Assembly (NCBI GenBank): GCA_965214955.1
Contig: CBDCCU010000010.1
Location: 62,001-126,000, forward strand
Source: Aliikangiella sp965214955
Lineage (GTDB): Bacteria; Pseudomonadota; Gammaproteobacteria; Enterobacterales; Kangiellaceae
Length of the DNA stretch: 64,000 bases
Reading direction: 5' to 3'
The position numbers were made by a program, and so were the translations under genes. Of the stretch, positions 36,745 through 46,507 are shown piece by piece; the stretch's first letter is position 1; each line of letters opens with the position of its first letter. Below the pieces are notes generated by a model. The model was not told where the DNA came from and ran no database searches. It saw only the letters and a list, made by a program, of their open reading frames with translations.

Positions 36745-38691
36745 TCAGTGTAATAAGTTGAATAACCAATAGATGGTGGTGTTTGGTAGCTCTATAAGAT
36801 TTCCTTTTGAATCATAATGATATACATAAGTGTCATTAATATCTGTTCGAGGGCCATCTATAGATTTAGTTTTTATCAACCCATTACCATGTGTAGTATA
36901 ATTATAGTTCCATGTTCTTGTTTGATTTGCTACTCCATTTTCACTTGTATTTTTTTGAGACCTAGTCTCTAACCTTCCTAAGCTATCAAAAGTAAATTCA
37001 GTAGTTAAGTTTTCATCAGTTATTTTAGATAACTGAGCTGTAGGATCATGCCACTCATATGAGATAGATTTATACTCTATATTATTATCAAAAGTAGTCT
37101 CTTTTATAACTCTTTTTTTAGTATCATATTCATAAGCAGTTTTTTTACCTGTCCAATTCGTTTTGCTAAGAAGCAATTCATAATTATTACTATATTCATA
37201 AGATTTATTTGCCGCAAGACAGCTATCACTTGCATGACCTTCAACTTTGACTACATTCCATTCATATGGATCATCCCAATAGCCTTCCCCTGGTTCACCA
37301 ATATATGTTTTTGCCTGCTTTTCAAATGTATAAGTCGTTCTTTTTCCCAATGCATTTTCTGTCAAAACTGTTCTTTTTTGGTATGGCGTATTATGAACTT
37401 GTTTTGTCTCTATAATCTTGAAGACTTCTTGATTATTCCCATGGTAACTTTTAATTGCTCGACTAGCATACTCCCACTCCCATGTCGCAAATCGGTCACC
37501 ATTTTTATCTAATATTCCCGTCATTAAAGGAGAACCATTTTGACCAAGCTCTTCATATAAAAACTCTTCAACATTTCTTGTATCTTGATTACTTGTATCC
37601 TGTGTATCTGAATCATTTTTTGGCGTCGATAACTTAATTAAATCGCCATAACTATTATATGTATAATAGAAATTTTCATAACTAGGTAGTGATACTGTCT
37701 TAATGTATCCTTGAGAATTATAAGTAAAACTTAATTTATCTCCGTTATTATGAGACAAAGTTCTTATTCTAGTAGGTTCATTTGCATCATATAAGAAATC
37801 AATTTTTTCACCCGAAGGATCATGTTTTATGCTTTTTAAGACCCCTTCATCTCCAATGTTATTGTAAACTTCAGTAAATCCGCCCTCAACAAGATTCCAT
37901 TGGTTACTATTTGTTGACGATTGATAAAAATGAACTTCACTGTCATTTTTATCAAACCATCTTGCTTCCAATTGGTATGCCTGAGTATCTTCAGTTTCTT
38001 GTGTACTTTCCACTTCGACATACTTTTTGGTAAGTATAAGTTGTTCTCCACTATAGCGTATAAGTGAAACTATAGCTGGGTTAGTCCAGCTTCCTTCAAT
38101 AACACTCATTCCTAAATCATCAATATTAGATACACCCTGTCTTCCAAACAAGCCAGTGTAACGATTTTCTACTCCTCCATACTTATACTCTCTTGTCAAA
38201 ATAACAGGCATTGTTCCACGTCCAATAACATCAGTGTTTAATTGAACTTTTCTACTGTCTGATATTTGAATAGGATTCCCACCTTTAGGGTTTGCACTTG
38301 AGCATTTTTCTGGTATTACACTTTTATTCGGTGATAATTGGCCATTTCTTTGAAAGTCTTCGGCCGATAATCCGTAAAACTGATCATTTAATTCTCTTAA
38401 TAGGTTTCTAAAAAATAGCGTATAATCGGGCTCCTCCTTCTCTATCCTTGTACCTTGGACTTTCATAACATCACAATCAGTACGCTCAGCAGTATCACAA
38501 CCATGTTCATCAGAATTTGCTTTCAAATTATTAAATCCAATTGACCAGCCCCATCCACTTTTTAACTTAGAGGATGATTCATAAAAATCGGCATCATCCT
38601 CATAATAATTTTCATTATCCACTGGCAAAATATTTATGTTTGCACAAAATAAAGCAGCAGATACTGCAATGGTTAATTTTTTACTTTTCAT
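36745..38691 (-). CDS. Rhs protein, N-terminal fragment with signal peptide
   Basis: 648 residues: a Sec-type signal (MKSKKLTIAVSAALFCANIN), an Asp/Glu-rich segment, a DUF6531-like entry region (GNPIQISDSRKVQLNTDVIG, then PVILTREYKYGG) and the first YD repeats. There is no PAAR domain, so export is Sec-dependent rather than direct loading on a type VI system. The reading frame runs off into YWLFNLLH and a stop at 36745, after an apparent extra A at about 36780. With that base removed it continues into the middle fragment. The full gene would encode about 1,440 residues. The start is 13 bp after the Fic gene. Confidence 0.8.
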   Translation of the reverse strand: MKSKKLTIAVSAALFCANINILPVDNENYYEDDADFYESSSKLKSGWGWSIGFNNLKANSDEHGCDTAERTDCDVMKVQGTRIEKEEPDYTLFFRNLLRELNDQFYGLSAEDFQRNGQLSPNKSVIPEKCSSANPKGGNPIQISDSRKVQLNTDVIGRGTMPVILTREYKYGGVENRYTGLFGRQGVSNIDDLGMSVIEGSWTNPAIVSLIRYSGEQLILTKKYVEVESTQETEDTQAYQLEARWFDKNDSEVHFYQSSTNSNQWNLVEGGFTEVYNNIGDEGVLKSIKHDPSGEKIDFLYDANEPTRIRTLSHNNGDKLSFTYNSQGYIKTVSLPSYENFYYTYNSYGDLIKLSTPKNDSDTQDTSNQDTRNVEEFLYEELGQNGSPLMTGILDKNGDRFATWEWEYASRAIKSYHGNNQEVFKIIETKQVHNTPYQKRTVLTENALGKRTTYTFEKQAKTYIGEPGEGYWDDPYEWNVVKVEGHASDSCLAANKSYEYSNNYELLLSKTNWTGKKTAYEYDTKKRVIKETTFDNNIEYKSISYEWHDPTAQLSKITDENLTTEFTFDSLGRLETRSQKNTSENGVANQTRTWNYNYTTHGNGLIKTKSIDGPRTDINDTYVYHYDSKGNLIELPNTTIYWLFNLLH

Positions 38692-38704
38692 TTATATATC
38701 CTTA

Positions 38705-39805
38705 TTATATTTCTTTAGTTATAAGTTGGTCTAACTTAGCCCATACACCGAAAATAAATGGGCTGTCATAAATTACTGTTCCAAATGGATAACGAACTTT
38801 ACGAGGCACAATTACTCCCTCTTTCACAAAAACGGTTATTAAATTTGACAATTCTTTTTTCTGAAGCTTGAATACTTTAACTAAATAATTTTCAGTTACA
38901 ATCGGCTGATTCCATAAATAATTAAGTAGTTCTTGTGATATATTTGAACTTAAGTCTAGACTACTAAATTTTTTGTTAAACTCTTCAAGTGATTTAGTTA
39001 ATATAAAATTGCACTCTTGTTTTATTTTTTCTGAATACCCAAAAGCTTCATTCCAAAATGCAATAGTATTTTCATTGAAAGTATTTTTTTCTCCTAATTC
39101 AACAATAGAACGTTGAAACCTACCATCACTACAGTGCAAACGATATAACCATGGATTTGGTAGAGTTAATGGATAAAAACTTTCTAATAAAGCTTCAAAT
39201 AAAACTCTAGCTAACCTTCCATTACCGTCTGCAAAAGGATGTACAGCAATGAGTTGGCAATGTATAGCTAAAATATCATTAATTGAAAGTGCTTTCTTGT
39301 TAATGAAATTGACGAGGTCTTCTAGAAGATCATTAAGCTTTTCAGGACTAGGAGGAACATATTTCGCTTTAGATAGTGACTTCCCAATAAAATTTTGACT
39401 TTTTCTTATAGAGCCTGTATTGCTTTTTTCAGAAGCTAACATCTTGTTAACTTTACATAAAACATCTTTTGTTATAATTTCACTAGATTTTAAATAACTT
39501 TTAGACTTTTCAAACTGCTCAATTTGAAAAGCTAAAAGAAGCGCTTCTGGATCGTTTGGAATTACATTTAGATCATGAATTACTTTGGCTAGCGCTATTC
39601 GTTTTCTCGATACATTTCTTCCTGTTCTTAGGCTCTCATACCCACATAAATACCGCGAATAAAACCGCTGAATATTAAATCCAAATATACTAACTAATTT
39701 TACTTCTGAATTTACTTCAAAAATAGGACTTTCTTGAGAAAAGCCCTTTAATAGTGATAACTCTGCATGTTCAATATTATTTTTTATTTTGTTTGATCGC
39801 ATCAT
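38705..39805 (-). CDS. Fic-domain protein (putative AMP/NMP transferase)
   Basis: A 366-residue protein with the Fic signature HPFADGNGR (189-197) followed by LAR, containing the catalytic His and the phosphate-binding Gly/Arg residues. The TGSIRKSQNFIG segment before it matches the flap region of Fic proteins. A C-terminal winged-helix-like region (about 305-366) is present. I do not see a clear (S/T)xxxE(G/N) inhibitory motif; the GYESLRTGRN segment (55-64) could be a degenerate one. Fic enzymes transfer AMP or other nucleotides to target proteins. It is 13 bp upstream of the Rhs gene on the same strand, so they are co-transcribed. Confidence 0.87.
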   Translation of the reverse strand: MMRSNKIKNNIEHAELSLLKGFSQESPIFEVNSEVKLVSIFGFNIQRFYSRYLCGYESLRTGRNVSRKRIALAKVIHDLNVIPNDPEALLLAFQIEQFEKSKSYLKSSEIITKDVLCKVNKMLASEKSNTGSIRKSQNFIGKSLSKAKYVPPSPEKLNDLLEDLVNFINKKALSINDILAIHCQLIAVHPFADGNGRLARVLFEALLESFYPLTLPNPWLYRLHCSDGRFQRSIVELGEKNTFNENTIAFWNEAFGYSEKIKQECNFILTKSLEEFNKKFSSLDLSSNISQELLNYLWNQPIVTENYLVKVFKLQKKELSNLITVFVKEGVIVPRKVRYPFGTVIYDSPFIFGVWAKLDQLITKEI

Positions 39806-39838
39806 TAATTTAACAATATCCTTATTTCCATTTTATTT

Positions 39839-39868
39839 AAAGCTCTGAATAACTTTGTTCAGAGCTTT
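39839..39868 (-). terminator. hairpin after the anchor-J repeat protein gene
   Basis: An 11-bp perfect stem (AAAGCTCTGAA with its complement) and 8-base loop, 13 bp after the stop of the upstream gene. The tail is TTTAAATAAAA, weakly T-rich. Confidence 0.6.
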
Positions 39869-39881
39869 AAACTCCAAAGTT

Positions 39882-42068
39882 TTAATTACGCTTTCTGAAG
39901 CCAACTAATGCTAATCCAACTAGCGCAATTAAGCCTGTTGAACCACTGCTTGGTCGGTTGATAACCGCTGGCGTATCAGAGAAACCGTCATCAATTTCTA
40001 CAACACGAACATAATCAACACGCCATGTAGCCGCATCTGCACCACTGGTGTATTGAATAGCAACGGTAATGTTTCCACCGATAAAGTCGCTAATATCAAC
40101 TTCACCAGAATCAATCCATTCATAAATATCACCACTCCATTCAGTAGTCACTAAGTTACCATCGTCATCACGGGTTGCAAAGCCAGCTTGCTCCGATAAA
40201 TCAGTCCAAGTAGCAGCCGCTACATCGCCAGCATAATCGGTTGAAATTAATAATTTTAAGTTCTCACCGTCATTACGCTTAGCCGTTGCTAATTGAACAA
40301 AGGCAGTATCCCAATCGTTAGCAGTTGTATCAATGGTTGGAGAAACTAACCAATCGTTAGAATCAACATCACCGCCATCGCCAGAGATAGAAACATAATC
40401 GGTATCAACCGCAACACCTGCTTCCCAATCGCGATCACTGGCTACGCTTACTGCTGACCAACCTGTGAAACCAGCTGAGAATTCTTCTAAGCTGTAAGTG
40501 GTATAAGTAAACTCAGTTGGACGAACTGGAACAACACCGCCAACATTAAGTGAGTCTAACTGCCAAGTGGCCGCACCAGAGTCATCAGAGGTATAAAGGA
40601 AAGCAAAAGTTGCATTGCTTGTAACCATATCTGATACATCAATAACGGTAGAGTTCACCCAGTTATAATCGCCTTCTGATAATGCCGCTTGCTCAGTTAT
40701 ATCTGTCCAAGTTGCGGTTTCTACATTATCAACAAAATCAGTAGAAACTAATACTTGAATAACAGGACCATCAAAACGAGTTGCAGACCAAAACTCAATG
40801 GTTTGACTTGCCCAATTGCTCATATCGAAGGTCGGAGAAACTAACCAGTCGATTGAATCGGCATCGTCACGGAAACCTGACATGCGCGTATATAGAGCAC
40901 CATCAAATCTTACATTCTCTTCCCAGCTACGCGAACCAGAAAGATTAACCGATTGCCACAGTTCAAAGCCGTCATTTAAGCCTTCAAAATGAGGTTCATC
41001 TGTAGTGTTAACTTCAAGAATAACCGCAGGGTTAAAACGACCCACTAATACATTATCAACCTGCCAAAGAGCAGAGCCTGCTTCTGAGCTGGTGTATTGG
41101 AAAGCAACGCGAATAGCATCTTCATCACCAATAATGCTTCTTAAATCTAAACGACCTGATTCAACAGAATCGTAACCACCTTCTGAATAAGCAAAAGAAT
41201 CTGTAATTTCAACCCAATCCGTCGCCTCAACACCTTCGGCATTGTAGTTAGTGGTTACAAAAACACGAAGAGCATCACCATCAAAGTTTTTAGCTGTGCT
41301 AAATTGTAAGTAAGGTGCTTCCCAATCGGTTACATCAAATTCAGGTGAAACTAACCAATCATTAGAGAAATCATCATCACCAAAACCAGACATTTGCGCA
41401 AAGCCATTGCCGCTAAAGCTACGAGCTTCCCAAACACTCTCGCCAGATAAGCTTTCTTCTGTCCACTCGCCTAAAGAGCCACTGAATGTTTCTAAATACT
41501 CTGTAACAACCGCAGGATCTTCATCGGTGTTAATTACATTAAGATTATCAATACTAATACGAGTTGCTTCGGTAGGAGTAGAAGTGTAATGAAAGGCTAA
41601 ATAAATATTTTGCCCAACATAGTCGGTTAAATTGATTTTTCCTGAATCAGCGGGATCGTCAGTTGACCAAACAACTTCATCAGAAAGATCAATCCATGTT
41701 GCTGTTGTTACATCGCCAGCATAATCGGTAGAAAGTAATAAGCGTGTAGCAGGACCACTAAAATCAATTTCATTTTGAAAGTTAACATACACAAACTCTA
41801 AATTTAATGATGTTAATTCAATTTCAGAAGACACTAACCAGTCGTTAGAATCAGCATCGGCGTTAAATCCGCTCATTTGAGCAACGCCCGAGCCATTCCA
41901 GTCTCTGTATCGCCAGTCATTGCCACTTGCAATACTAACAATATCCCAGTTCCAAGTAGTTACGTCAGTATTTTCAAAATCTTCCGTTAAAATGGGTTCT
42001 TCAGCCGCATTTGCAAACTGAACACCAGCCGCTAAAAGCGCTGATATGATAAATTTATTGAGTTTCAT
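39882..42068 (-). CDS. secreted protein with four choice-of-anchor J-type repeats and a C-terminal sorting tail
   Basis: A 728-residue exported protein: signal peptide (1-21), then four tandem copies of a domain of about 165 residues. Each carries an (N/I)DWLVSP block, a DG-(x)-VLVSTDY strand, an ATWTD(I/L) segment and a closing W-x-(V/L)-D sequence, as in choice-of-anchor J/MAM-like beta-sandwiches. The end (SGSTGLIALVGLALVGFRKRN) has a Gly/Ser motif, a hydrophobic helix and basic residues. This is the pattern of GlyGly-CTERM/rhombosortase-type sorting signals, though less canonical than in the nuclease at 46506. It follows the Oar-like receptor by 75 bp, so it may be that receptor's partner or surface cargo (inference). 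Confidence 0.75.
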   Translation of the reverse strand: MKLNKFIISALLAAGVQFANAAEEPILTEDFENTDVTTWNWDIVSIASGNDWRYRDWNGSGVAQMSGFNADADSNDWLVSSEIELTSLNLEFVYVNFQNEIDFSGPATRLLLSTDYAGDVTTATWIDLSDEVVWSTDDPADSGKINLTDYVGQNIYLAFHYTSTPTEATRISIDNLNVINTDEDPAVVTEYLETFSGSLGEWTEESLSGESVWEARSFSGNGFAQMSGFGDDDFSNDWLVSPEFDVTDWEAPYLQFSTAKNFDGDALRVFVTTNYNAEGVEATDWVEITDSFAYSEGGYDSVESGRLDLRSIIGDEDAIRVAFQYTSSEAGSALWQVDNVLVGRFNPAVILEVNTTDEPHFEGLNDGFELWQSVNLSGSRSWEENVRFDGALYTRMSGFRDDADSIDWLVSPTFDMSNWASQTIEFWSATRFDGPVIQVLVSTDFVDNVETATWTDITEQAALSEGDYNWVNSTVIDVSDMVTSNATFAFLYTSDDSGAATWQLDSLNVGGVVPVRPTEFTYTTYSLEEFSAGFTGWSAVSVASDRDWEAGVAVDTDYVSISGDGGDVDSNDWLVSPTIDTTANDWDTAFVQLATAKRNDGENLKLLISTDYAGDVAAATWTDLSEQAGFATRDDDGNLVTTEWSGDIYEWIDSGEVDISDFIGGNITVAIQYTSGADAATWRVDYVRVVEIDDGFSDTPAVINRPSSGSTGLIALVGLALVGFRKRN

Positions 42069-42143
42069 AATTTTACCTATAAAAAAATTTTTATCCTTTA
42101 CGGCTAACTAACTTAAGCTAGCCGCAGTTCGGGTTTGCAATAA

Positions 42144-45100
42144 TTAGAACTTGTATTTAAAGCCCATTTTAATTCTCCAAACCGAGCGGTCGGCACGGTA
42201 TGTCGCAGGATCACCAAAGTTATAGCCACCAAAAGGCTCGTCATATACATATTGACCATTTTCGTTAATATCATAATCAAATAAAATCTGAGTGGTATCA
42301 CCAAAACGGTTGTAATAAATTTGGCCTTTATCTTCATCAAGTAAGTTTAAGAAGTTATCAATAATAAAGTAGAATTCACCTTTATTATCATCAAATAATC
42401 CTGGAATTTCTTGGCGAATGCTAACGTCCATTGTGGTATTCCAAGGGCTATTGTAAGCGTTTCTAGCTAAGTAACCGCCTTCGGTTGAGATACCATTTGC
42501 TTGCAAGTGAGCAATGATTTCTTCGTAGCTTAAGCCATTTACAAAATCTACCGCAGGATCATCTGCACCCGTTGGAATATAAGGTAGGTATGAATCAGCA
42601 TCATCAAATGCATCTGGATCACCTAGGTCATCATCTCTAAATGCCCCCATGGTCCAACTAAACGGTCTACCTGAATTACGCTTGAAGAAAACATTAAAGT
42701 TAGTTGCATAGCCTTCAAAAAATTCAGTGCTGTAATCTAAACTAATAACTAAAGCGTGCTCGGTTTCATAAGAGGCAGTTGCAACTGTTGGATTTTGACG
42801 ATCAACTGCAACATTAAACTGATAACCCGAATTAGCTGTTGAGCTAGCAGCGTTAACAATTTCATTAATGTCTTGGTGGGTATAACCAATATTTAATTTT
42901 AAACCATTATCCCATGCTTTATACGCAGAGAAGGTTGTAATTAAGCTGTCACCACCTTCACCGTTAGTCATTAAAATATCATAATGCTCTTCGTTCATGG
43001 TTACTGGATCATAACGACCATAAATAGGGCGCCCCTCAACCGTAGTACCTAATTGACCACGAGCTAAATCAATCCAGCGTACATCTTTAACGATGTCTTT
43101 ATAGATAACCTCTGAAGCTAGCTCCCAGTTATCACCTAACCAACCTAAATCAGTCTTAAAGTTAGCTGCTAAGCTATATTGCCAATGCGTAGGAATTTCA
43201 AATTCTGGATCAATTGGTGTGCTGTTTCCGTCACCCGCTTCTAAAAGGGCAATCACTTCAGGGTCAACTTGGGTAATATCAGCATTTTGTAAATAGTTAT
43301 TGCTGGCAATATTATTAAAGTTTGGTCTTACAATCGTTACACCATCATTAGTAAAAGCGTTTGAGATCCAAACATTAGGACGTCCGCCACTAAATAAACC
43401 AAAACCACCTGTTAATTCAACATCTTCAAATCCTAAATATTTGAAGCTAAATCTTGGTAAGTACAGTGTTTCGCCATCGAGGTTTTCTTGGTTGCTAAAA
43501 CCGTAACGAGTGACAAAATTTTCATTTAAACGTGGAGCATCGTCAGTTGATACCGTTTCAATTCTTAAACCTAAGCCAAATTGCCAATCAACGCTATAAT
43601 CCCAAATATCTTGAATATAGAAATTATCATAAGTATATGAGAAAGCTGCTGCACCATCAGCAGGGTTGTTTGAGTCTGCATTTTGATAGTCAAAATCAGA
43701 AGCAATTCCGTCTCTGAAATCTTCAATACTATCAAACTCCCAACTTCCTAATGAATCTGGAATAAAAATATTAAATACATCAAGCTCTTCATGTTGCCAA
43801 CCAAAACTAATCGTATGATCATTTAAAAGATATTGACCATCAAAGTTAATAGAGAAAGTATCATTAGTTAAATCATTAGCATGACGATTACTATCAGGAC
43901 CTAAACGAACATCTCTTGAGTCAGACTCTAAAATACCATCTTCATTGAAGAATTCCATTTGAGTGGTTACCGTTACAGCACCAAAACCTTTACCATTAAG
44001 TGGCACTTGAAGATTATCAGTTTCTTTATTAGTAATTTTTACTTCGGTAGAAAAACGATCTGTCCAATCTGCATACCAGTGAGCTGAAATACTTTGTAGT
44101 TCATCACCACGAGTTGTCCAGTCAGATGATAATTCAAAGTCAGGATTATCAGTTGTGCTACGTGGCCAGCCTTGAGTTACTTGCCCATCGGTATTTTGAT
44201 AAGTAAAAGATGCACGATGAAATTCATTAATGTCCCAATCAAGTTTAATTAGGATTTTCTCATCTTCCTCAACAGGGGCAACATCCCAGCGACCTGCGTC
44301 TACGCCATATACGTCTCTAGCAATAGTAATAACTTCTTCTAGCACTTCTTGTTGGTTTGTACCAGCAGTTGGAAATAATGCTGGATCTTGGCTTCTTTCG
44401 TATTTTTCATAATTCGCATAAAAGAATAACTTATCTTTAATTAAAGGCCCGCCAACACCAAAGCCGTAGGTTTCTTCATCTAGGTTTTCAATTGAGCCTT
44501 CAAGTGGATCACCAGTCCAATCGCCATCAGCTTTCTCGTAAAAAGCACTGCCTTTAAATTCATTGGTACCCGATTTAGTTACAACGCTAATTTTACCACC
44601 AGAGAATCCGCCTTGAGAGGCATCAAAAGGATTAGCTTGAATGCTAACTTGCTCAACTGCATCAATTGAAATAGGAGATCGCTGGGTTGGATAGCCGTTG
44701 AAATTTAAGCCGAAGTCATCATCTTGGCGAACACCATCAACACTAATACTATTAAAACGAGGATTATTGCCTGCAATACTCATTGAAGAACCATCATCAT
44801 GATCTAAGTTAACCAAAGGATTACGACGCAAGGTATCTTTTAAATCACGAGCAAAAGAGGCAGAGTTTTCAATATCTTGGCTACTAAAAATACTATTTGA
44901 GCCGCTATTTGGATAACGTAAATCACCACGAGTTGCAGTAATTTTTAATACATTTTCAGTTCCTTCTGCTTCAAAAATATGATTTAACTGAAAAGGTTTA
45001 CCAACTTCTAGGTAAACATCGTTAACTTCTTGATCTTCATACTTCTCAGAGTCAAGAATTAAAGTGTATGGACCACCAACACGCAACCCTCTAACCACAA

Positions 45101-45299
45101 AAGCGCCAGACTCATTTGGCTTAACCACTTTTGTTGCACCTGTTGGTTCGTGTTTAATCGTAATGGTTGTGTTTACCGCGCCTTTACCCATTGGATTTAA
45201 AATTAATCCACGGATTGAAGACGATGTGTCACTCGCCAAAACTGGCTGAGCTGCGGCAAGTGCTGCTGCACATGCCAATACCGTTAGCTTCTTCTTCAT
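42144..45299 (-). CDS. Oar-like TonB-dependent receptor with N-terminal carboxypeptidase-regulatory-like domain
   Basis: A 1051-residue outer-membrane protein: signal peptide (1-22), a carboxypeptidase-regulatory/SpaA-like beta domain (about 27-110, SIRGLILNPMGKGAVNTTI), a TonB plug (DLKDTLRRNPLVNLDHDDG, then FSGGKISVVTKSGTNEFKGS) and a large barrel ending in GFKYKF. This architecture is that of the Oar subfamily, where known members move proteins or peptides rather than siderophores. It heads a two-gene unit with the four-repeat secreted protein. Confidence 0.87.
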   Translation of the reverse strand: MKKKLTVLACAAALAAAQPVLASDTSSSIRGLILNPMGKGAVNTTITIKHEPTGATKVVKPNESGAFVVRGLRVGGPYTLILDSEKYEDQEVNDVYLEVGKPFQLNHIFEAEGTENVLKITATRGDLRYPNSGSNSIFSSQDIENSASFARDLKDTLRRNPLVNLDHDDGSSMSIAGNNPRFNSISVDGVRQDDDFGLNFNGYPTQRSPISIDAVEQVSIQANPFDASQGGFSGGKISVVTKSGTNEFKGSAFYEKADGDWTGDPLEGSIENLDEETYGFGVGGPLIKDKLFFYANYEKYERSQDPALFPTAGTNQQEVLEEVITIARDVYGVDAGRWDVAPVEEDEKILIKLDWDINEFHRASFTYQNTDGQVTQGWPRSTTDNPDFELSSDWTTRGDELQSISAHWYADWTDRFSTEVKITNKETDNLQVPLNGKGFGAVTVTTQMEFFNEDGILESDSRDVRLGPDSNRHANDLTNDTFSINFDGQYLLNDHTISFGWQHEELDVFNIFIPDSLGSWEFDSIEDFRDGIASDFDYQNADSNNPADGAAAFSYTYDNFYIQDIWDYSVDWQFGLGLRIETVSTDDAPRLNENFVTRYGFSNQENLDGETLYLPRFSFKYLGFEDVELTGGFGLFSGGRPNVWISNAFTNDGVTIVRPNFNNIASNNYLQNADITQVDPEVIALLEAGDGNSTPIDPEFEIPTHWQYSLAANFKTDLGWLGDNWELASEVIYKDIVKDVRWIDLARGQLGTTVEGRPIYGRYDPVTMNEEHYDILMTNGEGGDSLITTFSAYKAWDNGLKLNIGYTHQDINEIVNAASSTANSGYQFNVAVDRQNPTVATASYETEHALVISLDYSTEFFEGYATNFNVFFKRNSGRPFSWTMGAFRDDDLGDPDAFDDADSYLPYIPTGADDPAVDFVNGLSYEEIIAHLQANGISTEGGYLARNAYNSPWNTTMDVSIRQEIPGLFDDNKGEFYFIIDNFLNLLDEDKGQIYYNRFGDTTQILFDYDINENGQYVYDEPFGGYNFGDPATYRADRSVWRIKMGFKYKF

Positions 45300-45650
45300 C
45301 AGTATTCCTGAAATATTAAAATATTTGCTAAATAGTGCTTTTTAATACCAAGATTACGAATTTTAAATGCCTTTTCGTAATCATTGTTCAAAAAGCGCCC
45401 AAAAAAATCGTGCGTATATTACACCCAAAAGAGGCGTTATGATACTTATTTTTAACCCGTTATTTATGAAAAAATTATGACTCTTATATAAATAACGTTA
45501 TTTTTTATTGAACAAACCCCAGAATTCATAGTCAGTAATTGGGTTTTGCCTTGAATTTTGCTTATTTCACCATTTTGTTAAACAATATTTAACTAATAGC
45601 CTTTGTTTTTAAAATAATTATGTATAATGATTTATGGGCAGATACAAAAA
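45300..45650. other. AT-rich intergenic region upstream of the Oar-like gene
   Basis: This part of the 408-bp gap between the Oar-like receptor start and the nuclease operon's end should hold the receptor promoter. I see no gene, repeat or strong palindrome in it apart from the terminator at 45651-45681. Confidence 0.5.
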
Positions 45651-45681
45651 TGCCGCAGAGTAAAAAATACTATGCGGCATA
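45651..45681 (-). terminator. Rho-independent terminator of the nuclease operon
   Basis: On the minus strand, an 8-bp GC-rich stem (ATGCCGCA/TGCGGCAT) followed by TTTTTG, 27 bp after the S1/P1 nuclease stop. Confidence 0.82.
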
Positions 45682-45707
45682 TCAGCGGGATCAACAGATC
45701 CTAATAT

Positions 45708-46478
45708 TTATTTTTTGCCAAACCATTGGTTAAGCTTAGCTGCTAGTCTAAATCCAGCTTGCGCCATACGCTTATTAATTATTGGCGTATTTTTATAAGC
45801 AAACTCATAATGCAAACGTCCATTTTCAGGAAGATTATAAACATGCTCTCGCAAGTCTTTAGACTCTTGCGCCCAATCGAGTTTGTCGGAAGACTGCCAT
45901 TTTGCGATAGTTTTAGGCTCAATATCATTAATAAAATCGGCATACTCAGTATATGACATTCTTTGATGCTCGATTAAATCGGTATCCCACACACGATGTA
46001 TATTACTGTATTCACCAAACCAAGAAAGTTTAATATCGTTACCACCACGGTCTTCTTTTCTTCCAACATGAAAAGGTTGATGTAAATCGGCGACAAAATG
46101 AACATAAAAAGCCAATGCTTGCCATTTGTTTTGGTTTGATGCCTTAGGATCGCTTAAGGTTTTTTCCATATTGCCCATAGCGACCAAAATATTACCTTCC
46201 CTGCCCGCTTTCACATCACTAACTTTTTCATCATCAGCAACCGAAATATAATGCCAAGGTGCAGTATGTTTCCATTTTTTATCCGAGCGAATTTCATCGG
46301 GCCAGGTTGATAATTTAGCCAGCGGAACACCTTTAATTAACTGGCTAATATTCTTTTTTGCCGTTGGTGTTAAGTTGTCTTCGGCAATTTGAGCAACTAT
46401 TCTATGACCATTTTGCCCTAAGCTCATGGCTTGTGGTGTAAAGATTATTAAAGCCAAAATTAAAACAATTTTTCCCAT
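45708..46478 (-). CDS. S1/P1-type zinc nuclease, exported
   Basis: A 256-residue exported nuclease with a signal peptide (ending PQAMS or nearby). Family metal ligands are visible: GHRIVAQIA, the Asp of TWPDEI, HTAPWHY, FYVHFVADLHQPFH and GGND. S1/P1 enzymes use three zincs to cut single-stranded DNA and RNA and also act as 3'-nucleotidases. The mature N-terminus in the family is Trp, whose backbone ligands a zinc; here the equivalent position is Leu (SLGQNGH). ATG 46478 is chosen (GAGG 8 bases upstream); the frame extends to a GTG at 46487. It lies 27 bp after the endonuclease I-like gene and shares its transcript. Confidence 0.87.
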   Translation of the reverse strand: MGKIVLILALIIFTPQAMSLGQNGHRIVAQIAEDNLTPTAKKNISQLIKGVPLAKLSTWPDEIRSDKKWKHTAPWHYISVADDEKVSDVKAGREGNILVAMGNMEKTLSDPKASNQNKWQALAFYVHFVADLHQPFHVGRKEDRGGNDIKLSWFGEYSNIHRVWDTDLIEHQRMSYTEYADFINDIEPKTIAKWQSSDKLDWAQESKDLREHVYNLPENGRLHYEFAYKNTPIINKRMAQAGFRLAAKLNQWFGKK

Positions 46479-46489
46479 AAAAAACACCT

Positions 46490-46507
46490 CAAACTCAAAC
46501 TCAAACT
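46490..46507. repeat. 6-bp tandem repeat, 3 copies, at the 3' end of the endonuclease gene
   Basis: CAAACT three times on the plus strand, overlapping the stop codon of the upstream endonuclease gene. On the minus strand it runs into the GAGG ribosome binding site of the S1/P1 nuclease gene. Confidence 0.6.

Noticed and set aside
33856..39805. Cassette as a prophage or integrative element
   Set aside because: No integrase, transposase, tRNA gene or direct-repeat boundary seen; only gene content suggests transfer.
42113..42340. 75-codon minus-strand ORF at the end of the Oar-like gene
   Set aside because: Overlaps the receptor's C-terminal barrel coding sequence in another frame.
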